Assembly (NCBI GenBank): GCA_934254815.1
Contig: CAKQME010000001.1
Span: 141,495-205,494 of the forward strand
Direction of reading: 5' to 3'
DNA from: an uncultured Clostridia bacterium
GTDB lineage: Bacteria > Bacillota > Clostridia > Christensenellales > Borkfalkiaceae
Length of the DNA stretch: 64,000 bases
Shown here: positions 41,156-49,545 of the stretch, piece by piece
Layout of the letters: each line of letters starts with the position of its first letter
How positions within the stretch are numbered: the stretch's first letter is position 1
Notes under the pieces: generated by a model
What the model was told of the DNA's origin: nothing
What the model saw: the letters and a program-made list of their open reading frames with translations, nothing else
Database searches by the model: none
Program-made: the position numbers and the translations under genes

Positions 41156-43477
41156 ATGCTTGAAATATTGAATAAACTTAATGAAGAACAGATAAAACCC
41201 GTCCTCGCAACCGAGGGCGCGGTTCTCGTTATAGCGGGCGCGGGCAGCGGCAAAACGCGCGTTCTGACAAGCCGTATAGCGCATATCGTCGAAGATCTCG
41301 GCGTTCCGCCGTATAACGTTCTCGCGATAACGTTTACAAACAAAGCCGCCGACGAAATGAAAGAAAGACTTTCCGAACTTTTCGACGGGGTCGAAGATAT
41401 GTGGGTATGTACCATTCACGCAATGTGCGTGCGTCTGCTCAGATACGGCGCGGAAAAAATAGGCTACGAACGCGATTTCTCGATATATTCCGAAAGCGAT
41501 AAAGAAAAGGTTTTAAAGCGCGTTATAGTCGGCTTGGGGCTTGAAAACGATAAATATTATAAATCGGCAAAAAACCTTATATCGGGCAGAAAGAACAAAA
41601 ATATGTCTATAGAAGAATTCGAAAACGAAAACGCGAAAATGCGCGATATAGGCAATTTTGTCAAAATAATGAACGAATACGAAGCCGAACTTAAAAGGAG
41701 TAACGCTTTCGATTTCGACGATCTGCTTATAAAAGCTTACGAACTTTTAGCCACGGATAAAGACACGCTCGATAAATTTTCTTCGAGATTCAGATATATA
41801 CATATCGACGAGTTTCAGGACACCAACTCCGTACAGTATAACATAGTAAAAATGCTGTCTGTAAAACACGGCAATATATTCGCCGTGGGCGACGACGATC
41901 AGAGTATTTACGGCTGGCGCGGAGCGGATATAAACAATATTCTCGATTTCGAAAAAGATTTCAGAAACGCAAAAGTATTCAAACTCGAAAGAAATTACCG
42001 TTCTACCAAAAAGATACTCGACGTGGCTAACGCTGTTATTCACCATAACGTTCATCGTAAAGATAAAACGTTGTGGACGGATAACGACGACGGCGTAAAT
42101 CCCGAAGTGTATGTTGCCGACGACGAATCGGGCGAGGCGCAATATACCGCCATTCAGATAAAAAACCTGCTGTCGCGCGGTTATAAATATTCCGATTTCG
42201 CCGTGCTTATGCGTATCAACGCGCTTTCGCGTTCTTACGAACAGGAATTTATGAAATACGGCTTGCCGTGCAGAGTTTACGGCGGTTTTAAATTCTTCGA
42301 AAGAAAGGAGATAAAAGACCTTACCGCGTATCTTCGTATTCTCTGCAATCCGCTCGATAACGAAGCGGTTTTAAGAGTTATAAACGTTCCGCGCAGGGGT
42401 ATAGGCGATAAATCTATCGAAACGCTCAATAATTACGCGCTTGAAAACGGTTTTTCGGTTTTCGACGGGGTGTTCGATTACGATAAACTCGAAGTAAATT
42501 CGGGTACTAAAAATAAAATAAAGAGTTTTAAAGATATAATTTCGTCTTTGATAGTCGATAAAGAGAGTATGAGTCTCACCGAGCTTGTCGGGTCGGTTAT
42601 AGAACGCACGAATTATATGTCTTGTTTCGAAGAGAAAACCGAAGAAAACGAAGATAAAAAACGCAACGTAAACGAATTTATGGCGTCGGTCGAAGAATTC
42701 GAAAAACAGAACCCGAACGCTTCGCTCTCGGAATATCTTAACAGCGTTACTTTGAGTTCGGATACGGACGAGATTAACGACGGAAATTTCGTTACGCTCG
42801 CGACGGTTCATTCCGTCAAAGGGCTTGAATATAAAACCGTGTTCGTGTGCGGGCTCGATAAAGAGATATTCCCGATAGAGCGCAGCGGCTCGCTTACCGA
42901 CGACACCGAAGAAGAACGTCGGCTTATGTACGTCGCCGTAACGCGCGCAAGGGAAAGACTGTTTCTTACGCGAGCCAGAAGCCGTTATCTTTACGGGTCG
43001 AGACGACCGACCGTGCAATCGGAATTTTTAGACGAAATAGCGGATAAAGTTGGGCTTGTTCCCGCTCGGAACGGCTACGATTTCAGAACCGAAAACAGAG
43101 GATATGCTCAGGGCGGCTACGGTTCGAACGGCGGCGGATACGGCGGTTATCGCGGTAATTCGGAGAAAAACTCCTACGGGGGTTACGGCGGAGGAGAAGA
43201 GTTTTCGTCGTCGCCGTCTTACGGCGGATATAAAAAGGGTTTCGCAAGCGCATATATGCAATCGAGACAAAAAGCGACTGCTCAACCCGCCGCGAAAACT
43301 GTCGGTTCGGGCGACGAGTATAAGACGGGCGCGCTCGTCCGCCATAAAAAATTCGGTGACGGAGTTATCGTCGCGAGGAAGATGTCCGGGCAGGATATCG
43401 TTATCGACGTGGCGTTCAAGGGCATAGGTATAAAATCGCTCGTGGTGAGATTCGCTCCGATAGAGGTGATTAAATAA
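41156..43477 (+). CDS. pcrA: UvrD/PcrA-type DNA helicase
   Basis: This SF1A 3'-5' helicase acts in repair and replication restart. Motifs in the 773 residues are: Q motif LNEEQIKPV, Walker A AGAGSGKTRVLTSRI, motif II HIDEFQDTN, motif III GDDDQSIYGWRGA, motif IV LERNYRST, and motifs V-VI TVHSVKGLEYKTVF and LMYVAVTRARERL. The C-terminal region has a glycine/tyrosine-rich segment (about 640-700), unusual in PcrA, then the RNA polymerase-binding-like tail (VRHKKFGDGVIV). It overlaps ligA by 1 bp, the standard pcrA-ligA pair. Confidence 0.96.
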   Translation: MLEILNKLNEEQIKPVLATEGAVLVIAGAGSGKTRVLTSRIAHIVEDLGVPPYNVLAITFTNKAADEMKERLSELFDGVEDMWVCTIHAMCVRLLRYGAEKIGYERDFSIYSESDKEKVLKRVIVGLGLENDKYYKSAKNLISGRKNKNMSIEEFENENAKMRDIGNFVKIMNEYEAELKRSNAFDFDDLLIKAYELLATDKDTLDKFSSRFRYIHIDEFQDTNSVQYNIVKMLSVKHGNIFAVGDDDQSIYGWRGADINNILDFEKDFRNAKVFKLERNYRSTKKILDVANAVIHHNVHRKDKTLWTDNDDGVNPEVYVADDESGEAQYTAIQIKNLLSRGYKYSDFAVLMRINALSRSYEQEFMKYGLPCRVYGGFKFFERKEIKDLTAYLRILCNPLDNEAVLRVINVPRRGIGDKSIETLNNYALENGFSVFDGVFDYDKLEVNSGTKNKIKSFKDIISSLIVDKESMSLTELVGSVIERTNYMSCFEEKTEENEDKKRNVNEFMASVEEFEKQNPNASLSEYLNSVTLSSDTDEINDGNFVTLATVHSVKGLEYKTVFVCGLDKEIFPIERSGSLTDDTEEERRLMYVAVTRARERLFLTRARSRYLYGSRRPTVQSEFLDEIADKVGLVPARNGYDFRTENRGYAQGGYGSNGGGYGGYRGNSEKNSYGGYGGGEEFSSSPSYGGYKKGFASAYMQSRQKATAQPAAKTVGSGDEYKTGALVRHKKFGDGVIVARKMSGQDIVIDVAFKGIGIKSLVVRFAPIEVIK

Positions 43478-45426
43478 TGACCGATAAACAACGACAAAGA
43501 ATGAGAGAACTCGTCGACGTTCTCAATAAATACGCTTACGAATATTACGTTCTCGACAATCCCTCCGTACCCGACAGGGAATACGATAAATTGTACGACG
43601 AACTCCGTGTTTTAGAGGGCAAAACCGCCGAAAGATTTGCCGATTCCCCGACGCGCAGGGTCGGCGGCGATCCCATATCGGCGTTTAAAAAACACGAGCA
43701 TATAAACAGACTTTACAGCCTCGATAAGTGCGTTACCGACGAAGAACTGTCGGCTTTCGACGAGAGAGTGCGTAAAGTGGTAAAAGACCCCGTCTATACC
43801 GTAGAATATAAGTTCGACGGGCTTACTATATGTCTGACTTATAATAACGGTTCGTTCGTCAGGGCGACGACGCGCGGCAACGGAATAGTTGGCGAAGACG
43901 TTACGGCGCAGGTTCTCACCATAAAGACCTTTCCGCTCGCGATAGGCTATAAAGGCGAAATAGAAGTTCAGGGCGAGGCGGTAATACGCCTTTCCGTGCT
44001 TGAAAAATATAACGAAACGGCTGAAGAGCAGCTTAAAAACGCAAGGAACGCGGTCGCGGGGGCTATACGAAACCTCGACCCGAAAGTTACCGAAAAACGT
44101 AAACCCGAAATTCTGTTTTATAACGTCAACTATATGTCGGACGGAGAACTTTCCTCGCAGGAAGAAATTTTCGATTTTTTAAAACGTAACGGGTTTAAAG
44201 TGTTCGATTTCCTGCGTATTTGCAATACTCTCGACGAAGTTAAAGAAGCTATCGACGAGATAGAAGTCGGCAGAAGAAATATCGACGTGCTTACCGACGG
44301 AGCGGTCGTTAAACTCGACGACGTAAAGAAACGCGCCGAACTTGGCTATACGGATAAATTTCCGCGTTGGGCTACGGCTTATAAATTCGAAGCCGAAGAA
44401 GCCGAAACCACCCTTAAAAGCGTAAAGTGGCAGGTGGGCAGAACGGGTAAACTCACCCCGCTCGGCATAGTCGCGCCGGTCGATCTCGGCGGTGCTACCG
44501 TCGGAAAAGCCACGCTTAACAATTACGGCGATATTCTGAGAAAACGCGTAAAACTCGGCTGCTCCGTGCTTATTCGCAGAAGCAACGAAGTTATTCCCGA
44601 AATACTCGGCGCGACGGAAGAAACGCCTACGGGTAAAGAGATAGAAAAAATCTCGGTCTGTCCGTTCTGTAAAACGCCCGTAGTCGAAATCGGCGCGAAT
44701 CTGTTCTGCCCGAATGAAGAATGTCGACCGAGAGTCGTCGGCAGACTTGTCAATTTCGCGCAGAAAGACGCAATGAATATCGACGGATTTTCCGAAAAAA
44801 CAGCCGAAATTTTGTTCGACGAGTTCGGAGTAGAAAAATTTTCCGATCTGTATAAACTCGACCGCGAAAAACTATTGTCGCTGGACGGGTTCAAGGATAA
44901 AAAGGCGGATAATCTGCTCGGCGCGATAGACAGAAGTAAAAACGTAAAACTCGCTAATTTCATATTCGCGCTCGGTATCGACGGGGTAGGTAAAAAGACC
45001 GCCAAAGACTTAGCAAAAAAGTTGGGCGATCTTGACGCCGTTTCGTCGGCGGGCGTTGAAGAACTTGAAAATTTAAGCGATATAGGCGAAATTACCGCTA
45101 AGTCGATATACGAATTTTTCCGTGACGAAAAGCAGAAAAGAGAAATAGAAGAACTTATTTCGCTCGGCGTGCAAATCGAAAATCCGACCGAGATCGGGGC
45201 TGGGAGTTTTACCGGCGAAAAAGTAGTTCTTACGGGTTCGCTTTCGGGCTTTACGAGAAGCGAAGCCGGCAAACTCATAGAAGAGCGCGGCGGCGAAGTG
45301 TTGTCGTCGGTAACAAAGGCGACCACGCTTGTCGTGGCGGGCGAATCGGCGGGCAGCAAGCTTGACAAAGCCCATCAACTCGGAATAAAAGTCATCGACG
45401 AAACCGAATTTAAATCGCGACTTTAA
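43477..45426 (+). CDS. ligA: NAD-dependent DNA ligase
   Basis: LigA seals nicks using NAD. The 649 residues contain the Ia domain (YEYYVLDNPSVPDREYDKL), the adenylation lysine in VEYKFDGLTI, the OB fold, a four-cysteine zinc finger (CPFCKTPVVEI, LFCPNEECRP), helix-hairpin-helix repeats (FALGIDGVGKKTAKDLAKK) and a C-terminal BRCT domain (FTGEKVVLTGSLSGFTRSEA). It is the last core gene before the AT-rich accessory locus. Confidence 0.98.
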   Translation: MTDKQRQRMRELVDVLNKYAYEYYVLDNPSVPDREYDKLYDELRVLEGKTAERFADSPTRRVGGDPISAFKKHEHINRLYSLDKCVTDEELSAFDERVRKVVKDPVYTVEYKFDGLTICLTYNNGSFVRATTRGNGIVGEDVTAQVLTIKTFPLAIGYKGEIEVQGEAVIRLSVLEKYNETAEEQLKNARNAVAGAIRNLDPKVTEKRKPEILFYNVNYMSDGELSSQEEIFDFLKRNGFKVFDFLRICNTLDEVKEAIDEIEVGRRNIDVLTDGAVVKLDDVKKRAELGYTDKFPRWATAYKFEAEEAETTLKSVKWQVGRTGKLTPLGIVAPVDLGGATVGKATLNNYGDILRKRVKLGCSVLIRRSNEVIPEILGATEETPTGKEIEKISVCPFCKTPVVEIGANLFCPNEECRPRVVGRLVNFAQKDAMNIDGFSEKTAEILFDEFGVEKFSDLYKLDREKLLSLDGFKDKKADNLLGAIDRSKNVKLANFIFALGIDGVGKKTAKDLAKKLGDLDAVSSAGVEELENLSDIGEITAKSIYEFFRDEKQKREIEELISLGVQIENPTEIGAGSFTGEKVVLTGSLSGFTRSEAGKLIEERGGEVLSSVTKATTLVVAGESAGSKLDKAHQLGIKVIDETEFKSRL

Positions 45427-45456
45427 TGTTATAGAATTTTATGGAGGATATATTGA

Positions 45457-45547
45457 ATGAAAAAAACTGATTTCTGTTTTACTTGCCGTTGTTTTCTGCT
45501 GTTTTAGTGTGGGAATGAGATAATTCGGAAGAAACGTACAACCCGGT
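45457..45547 (+). other. Broken signal peptide of the toxin-like gene
   Basis: GGAGG (45443-45447) drives an ATG at 45457, followed by seven A residues. Read as found, the frame stops after 16 codons. With six A residues it would read MKKLISVLLAVVFCCFSVGM, a typical Sec signal, in the same frame as the downstream gene, but a TAA at 45521-45523 still lies between. So two lesions separate the signal from the body. Confidence 0.6.
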
Positions 45548-46561
45548 TTGGTTTATGCAAATGAAATAGATAAACTTGAAAAACCTGAACTTTTTAGCTC
45601 CATTGAGGAATATGTTGACTATTTGGCAAGCAATTATGGGGCTGTTGTTTTTGAAGTTAATTTAGATCAAGATAGTTCGGAACTGTATATAAATGCTATT
45701 ATTCAATCGGAAGAAGGAGAAACTGAGTGTTCTATATACACAAATAGTAATTGTCATTGTATAATTAATTTAGGGGAAAATGCTCAAATTTATGAATTTG
45801 ATGTATTAGATTATGAAAGTGATAAATTCGTAGGGGAAATATTACTTGCTGATTATGGTAAAATCAATGTTTTTCAAGACGAAGAATCGTCAGGTGAAGA
45901 GTGTCAGGCGATTGTGAATGGTCCGAAAAGATTGTTTGGTATTGCGTTAAGTATTTTTGCCATAAAAGCGATAAAAATTGCCGTTCTTGCCGCTGTTGCT
46001 GCTACTACGGTATATGCTGCCGCTAAAATTATTACATACGTTGTCTCAAATTTAAGTGCTGTTACTGGTAAAATTGGGGATGCGATTCCTGTATATGATA
46101 AAAATATAAAATATGAATTGCGGAAGATAAGGGAAGAATCGGACGCAATTGCTGAAAGCAATCGCAAAAAGAATGATTATGATAAATATTATATTGCAAT
46201 GCCTATTACCGCAAATAATGAATCCTACTATAAACGTAAATTCGGGGTCGATGCGGCTGACGGTGATTTATATATTTCTGATTATCCTGTTTCATATTCT
46301 ACTGCTATAAACTATGTAAACAAAGGGTATAGTATATATACTTATAGAAGAGATGATGCTAAAGCTGTGATTAAAAATGCTTTTAGAAACGGTTATGTAA
46401 AGGAAGAGCGGTGTTCTGAAGTGAAAATTGGTAAATATCCTCATTTTCACCCTTGTTATCAGGATTCAAATGGTGATGAGAAAAAGAGGTATGGACATAT
46501 TGACGGCTTTAAAATAAGCATACATGGATTTTATGGTGTGGCAAGGTTGGAGAATATTTAA
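45548..46561 (+). CDS. Toxin-like protein, SAR2788-type C terminus suspected
   Basis: About 337 residues from the first open codon. An acidic N-terminal half resembling a secreted protein region is followed by a hydrophobic segment (about 130-170: FGIALSIFAIKAIKIAVLAA and on). The C-terminal 120 residues look like a compact enzymatic or toxin tip, rich in histidine and aromatics (KYPHFHP, YGHIDGF, IHGFYGVARL). Such H-x-H plus FYG endings are common in Firmicutes secreted polymorphic toxins such as the SAR2788 group. The gene is AT-rich, lies behind ligA and is followed by immunity-like genes. The TTG at 45548 is only the first frame-open codon; the real start was probably 45457. Confidence 0.55.
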   Translation: MVYANEIDKLEKPELFSSIEEYVDYLASNYGAVVFEVNLDQDSSELYINAIIQSEEGETECSIYTNSNCHCIINLGENAQIYEFDVLDYESDKFVGEILLADYGKINVFQDEESSGEECQAIVNGPKRLFGIALSIFAIKAIKIAVLAAVAATTVYAAAKIITYVVSNLSAVTGKIGDAIPVYDKNIKYELRKIREESDAIAESNRKKNDYDKYYIAMPITANNESYYKRKFGVDAADGDLYISDYPVSYSTAINYVNKGYSIYTYRRDDAKAVIKNAFRNGYVKEERCSEVKIGKYPHFHPCYQDSNGDEKKRYGHIDGFKISIHGFYGVARLENI

Positions 46562-46569
46562 GGTTAATT

Positions 46570-47595
46570 ATGATCATTAGTTCGAAAAAGGTACTTCGCA
46601 TAAAAGAAAGGGAACATAAAAAACATGCGGCAGAAATGGGAAATTGCAAACGAAAATATCGACTTTTCAAGGAATATTACGTTAAAAATTACCGAAAAGT
46701 TTTAGAAAATATTCGCCGTATCGTCGGAGGAAAAGACGAGTATTCGATAGAGGAAATAATAAAATATTTTATGACCGAATACTCGCCCGAAATAATTACC
46801 GTCGAAGAATTCTGCAATGCGATTCACAAAAAAGGCTTAAAACGTGAAGTGTACCCGATAGCTTTTCAGACGCAAATTGTTTCCGATTTGCATTGTTGTG
46901 TTATTTTTGCTTTTCGCAGACAATCGGGCGACGAATTCCTGCTTGCGCTCGAAAGTAAAAACGACAAACTTACCTCTTGGTGGGAGGGGGATAACGATAA
47001 CGGCTACGAGGATATTCTCGTAGCTTTAAGAATTTTCGAGGGCAGAGACGAAAAATTGTCGCCGTTAAGTCCTTACATGGTTTCTTCGTATGAAGATTTA
47101 TCGCATAATATCGTCGATAAAAACGATTGGTGGCAGATTCGTCAAAAGAGCAAAAATATAGAAAAAAGAATCGAAAAATTGCTTGACGAACAGCCTGAAA
47201 GATACGATAAGGTGCATAAAAGCGTAATCGACATTGCCGGCGATAAAAAATTCTATACGCCTGCCGACGTGGTAAAATACATAATGATAAAGTATGACGT
47301 CTCGATTATTCCGACGTATAGATTTTATCATTATGTTCCTAAATTGCGGATTAAAAACGTATACGATTTGAAACGACCGCTTAAATATATTACTGAAGGC
47401 GAAATATCCGACACGAAATGCCTTGTTCGCTTTTTGTTGGGGCAGAATATCTCTGCACCTGCCGTCGACGAACATATTTCTTTGCTTGCATTAGGTGTTG
47501 AAAACGGAAAGATTTCATGGCGATTTATGTACAACAATTTCGGCTATACGGATTTGTGTATTGCCTTGCGTATTTTCAGGGGCGATTATGTTTAA
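46570..47595 (+). CDS. Unknown protein with two copies of a 120-residue domain
   Basis: I recognise no family. The 341 residues contain a first domain at about 38-160 and a second at about 210-341 that can be aligned by eye: an N-terminal helix pair ending in EEIIKYFMTEYS or ADVVKYIMIKYD, a variable middle, then LALESKNDKLTSWW or LALGVENGKISWRF and GYEDILVALRIFEG or GYTDLCIALRIFRG. A third copy is in the next gene. The protein is soluble. It follows the toxin-like gene by 8 bp, the expected place for an immunity protein. Confidence 0.7.
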   Translation: MIISSKKVLRIKEREHKKHAAEMGNCKRKYRLFKEYYVKNYRKVLENIRRIVGGKDEYSIEEIIKYFMTEYSPEIITVEEFCNAIHKKGLKREVYPIAFQTQIVSDLHCCVIFAFRRQSGDEFLLALESKNDKLTSWWEGDNDNGYEDILVALRIFEGRDEKLSPLSPYMVSSYEDLSHNIVDKNDWWQIRQKSKNIEKRIEKLLDEQPERYDKVHKSVIDIAGDKKFYTPADVVKYIMIKYDVSIIPTYRFYHYVPKLRIKNVYDLKRPLKYITEGEISDTKCLVRFLLGQNISAPAVDEHISLLALGVENGKISWRFMYNNFGYTDLCIALRIFRGDYV

Positions 47596-48106
47596 TAGAA
47601 AAAAGTATTATTTTTTAGAAACCGAAGATGAATTAAAGTTCTATGCAAGAAAATCTGAAGAAGTCGATAAACGTAATGAAGAAACAGAAATGTATTATCA
47701 AGATAATCGCGATAGAGTTTTAAGCGATATTCGCCTTATTTCCGGCGATAAGGTTGACGGAGATTACGGAATCGACGACGTGATAAAATACATAACCGAA
47801 AAATATTTCGCGCGTAAAATTTCCGTTGCCGAGTTTTGCGAACATATCGATAAACGGCTGAAAAAAGAGAAATACCCTTTGAGTCTTGAAACCGACGATA
47901 CGGTTTCCGATTCGCTTTGTGCGGGGATATTTTTACTTCCGACCGTAGAACTTACGGGCGATTTGCGTGGTGACGATTCCGTTATGCTTGCATTGGAAGA
48001 AAAAAACGGCAAGCTATCGTCTTTTTGGATCGGGTATAATAAGGTCGGTTACGATGACTTATATGTTGCCTTGCGTATTTTTTTAATAAGTAGTGTCTAT
48101 GAATAA
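47588..48106 (+). CDS. Single-domain paralogue of the preceding immunity-like protein
   Basis: The 172-residue product has a charged N-terminal 45 residues and one copy of the same unknown domain: VLSDIRLISGDK, DDVIKYITEKYF, SVAEFCEHIDK, LALEEKNGKLSSFW, GYDDLYVALRIFLI. The ATG overlaps the previous stop by 8 bp, so translation is coupled. The shared domain across both genes indicates duplication within the locus, as happens with immunity genes. Confidence 0.72.
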   Translation: MFNRKKYYFLETEDELKFYARKSEEVDKRNEETEMYYQDNRDRVLSDIRLISGDKVDGDYGIDDVIKYITEKYFARKISVAEFCEHIDKRLKKEKYPLSLETDDTVSDSLCAGIFLLPTVELTGDLRGDDSVMLALEEKNGKLSSFWIGYNKVGYDDLYVALRIFLISSVYE

Positions 48107-48275
48107 AAAAGAATTTGAGTTGGGAAGGCTGTACGCGCTTACATGCGAAGACGACGGTCGGTTTCCGCAAGACAGAGATAAAGCCGAAGAAAAATATAAT
48201 AAAGAACACCCTGCGCTTTATCCGAAAATTTTAAATACTATTTACTATACCACGGCTAATAAAAATACGGCATAG
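48099..48275 (+). CDS. Small protein of unknown function (58 residues)
   Basis: The ATG overlaps the previous stop by 8 bp (ATGAATAA), so it belongs to the same operon. The product is soluble and charged (MNKKEFELGRLYAL, DRDKAEEKYNKEHPALY) with no membrane segment and no known motif. A GTG at 48093 is a less likely start. It ends 13 bp before the yicC promoter. Confidence 0.6.
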   Translation: MNKKEFELGRLYALTCEDDGRFPQDRDKAEEKYNKEHPALYPKILNTIYYTTANKNTA

Positions 48276-48287
48276 TCTTTAATATAC

Positions 48288-48316
48288 TTGATATTTTTCA
48301 AAAAATATGTTAAAAT
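48288..48316 (+). promoter_or_regulatory. Promoter for the yicC operon
   Basis: TTGATA, 17 bp and TAAAAT are seen; AAGAGG and the ATG follow within 18 bp. Confidence 0.7.
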
Positions 48317-48333
48317 AGGCAAGAGGTATTGCT

Positions 48334-49209
48334 ATGCAGAGTATGACGGGATACGGTAAAGCCGAATATGCAAAGGGCGGAGTTACGCTGACGGTCGAAG
48401 TCAAGACCGTAAATAACAGATTTCTGGATATTATTCCGAAATATCCGCGTTGCTTTGTTCAGCTTGACGATCTTATTCGTAAAACCGTACAGAGCAAACT
48501 CGCAAGGGGTAGGGTGGAACTGTTCATAACTTATGAAAACGTCACCGACAACGGCAAAAGCGTCGTCGTCGACGAGGAACTTGCCGAACAGTATTTTCAG
48601 GCGGCCGATACGCTTTCGGGCAGATTCGGTATCGAAAACGACCTTACCGTTACTCGTCTTATGCGGTTTCCCGACGTTATAACCGAACGTATTAAAGACG
48701 AAAATGCGGAAAAGCTCGGTAAAATTCTGACTTCCACGCTTTCCGACGCGCTCGACGCGTTAAACGCAATGCGCAGAATGGAGGGCGAGAAACTTAAGTT
48801 CGACGTGCTTTCTCGTTCGGAAACCGTCGAAGCCTTGGTCGAAGAGATATCGCAGGTTGCGCCGACGTTGAAATATTCTTATGAAAGAAAAATCAAAGAA
48901 CGTATAGCCGAAGTGATGGGCGACGCCGCTTACGACGAATCGCGACTTTTGCAGGAGGTTGCGTTGTTTGCGGATAAATCGGATATAACCGAAGAGATAA
49001 CCCGCCTTAAAAGTCATTTGTCGCAGTTGCGCGCAATTTTAGCCGCCGATAACGACGCGGGCAAAAAACTCGACTTTTTAATGCAGGAATTCAACCGCGA
49101 AACCAATACCATATGCAGTAAAGCGAGCGACGTCGGTATAACGCAGAAAGGGCTTGCGCTTAAAAACGAAATAGAAAAAATGCGCGAACAAGTGCAGAAT
49201 ATAGAGTAA
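48334..49209 (+). CDS. YicC/YloC family endoribonuclease
   Basis: This family cuts single-stranded RNA. The 291 residues begin MQSMTGYGKAEYAKGGVTLT and VKTVNNRFLDIIPKYPR, the YicC N-terminal block, followed by a helical middle and the C-terminal DUF1732-like signature (DFLMQEFNRETNTICSKASD). In Firmicutes yloC precedes gmk and rpoZ; here gmk is absent and rpoZ follows after 20 bp. Confidence 0.94.
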   Translation: MQSMTGYGKAEYAKGGVTLTVEVKTVNNRFLDIIPKYPRCFVQLDDLIRKTVQSKLARGRVELFITYENVTDNGKSVVVDEELAEQYFQAADTLSGRFGIENDLTVTRLMRFPDVITERIKDENAEKLGKILTSTLSDALDALNAMRRMEGEKLKFDVLSRSETVEALVEEISQVAPTLKYSYERKIKERIAEVMGDAAYDESRLLQEVALFADKSDITEEITRLKSHLSQLRAILAADNDAGKKLDFLMQEFNRETNTICSKASDVGITQKGLALKNEIEKMREQVQNIE

Positions 49210-49229
49210 AAATAAAGGAGAGCAAAAAT

Positions 49230-49433
49230 ATGATAAATCAACCGCCGATAGACGAACTTGCCGATAAAGTCGGTTCGAAATACGGTCTTTGCGTTATCGC
49301 TTCGAAAAGAGCGAGACAGCTTATAGACCATGCGCAAAATCAGGGGCTTACGGATCTTCCCGATAACAAGAAACCGTTGACGGAAGCCGCCGTCGAAATA
49401 ATGGACGGCAAAGTGACCGTATCCAAATATTGA
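49230..49433 (+). CDS. rpoZ: RNA polymerase omega subunit
   Basis: The 67 residues match omega: INQPPIDELADKVGSKYGL, then VIASKRARQLID and KPLTEAAVEIMDGKV. Omega stabilises the beta-prime subunit. AAAGGAG lies in front. A terminator follows at once, so the next genes have their own promoter. Confidence 0.94.
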   Translation: MINQPPIDELADKVGSKYGLCVIASKRARQLIDHAQNQGLTDLPDNKKPLTEAAVEIMDGKVTVSKY

Positions 49434-49435
49434 TA

Positions 49436-49463
49436 AAAGAGGTCTTTTAACGACCTCTTTTTC
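49436..49463 (+). terminator. Rho-independent terminator after rpoZ
   Basis: AAAGAGGTC and GACCTCTTT form the stem around TTTTAAC, with TT and C after it. Confidence 0.8.
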
Positions 49464-49503
49464 ATTCGGGCGAGGCGGACAACCGAGCGTTTTATCCGAC
49501 GCT

Positions 49504-49532
49504 TTGAAACGGCGTAAAATATTGTGTAAATA
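49504..49532 (+). promoter_or_regulatory. Promoter for priA-def-fmt-rsmB-rlmN-rsgA-rpe
   Basis: TTGAAA, 17 bp and TAAATA are seen 13 bp before the priA ATG. An AAGAG site lies just behind it. Confidence 0.5.
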
Positions 49533-49545
49533 AAAGAGTATACGG

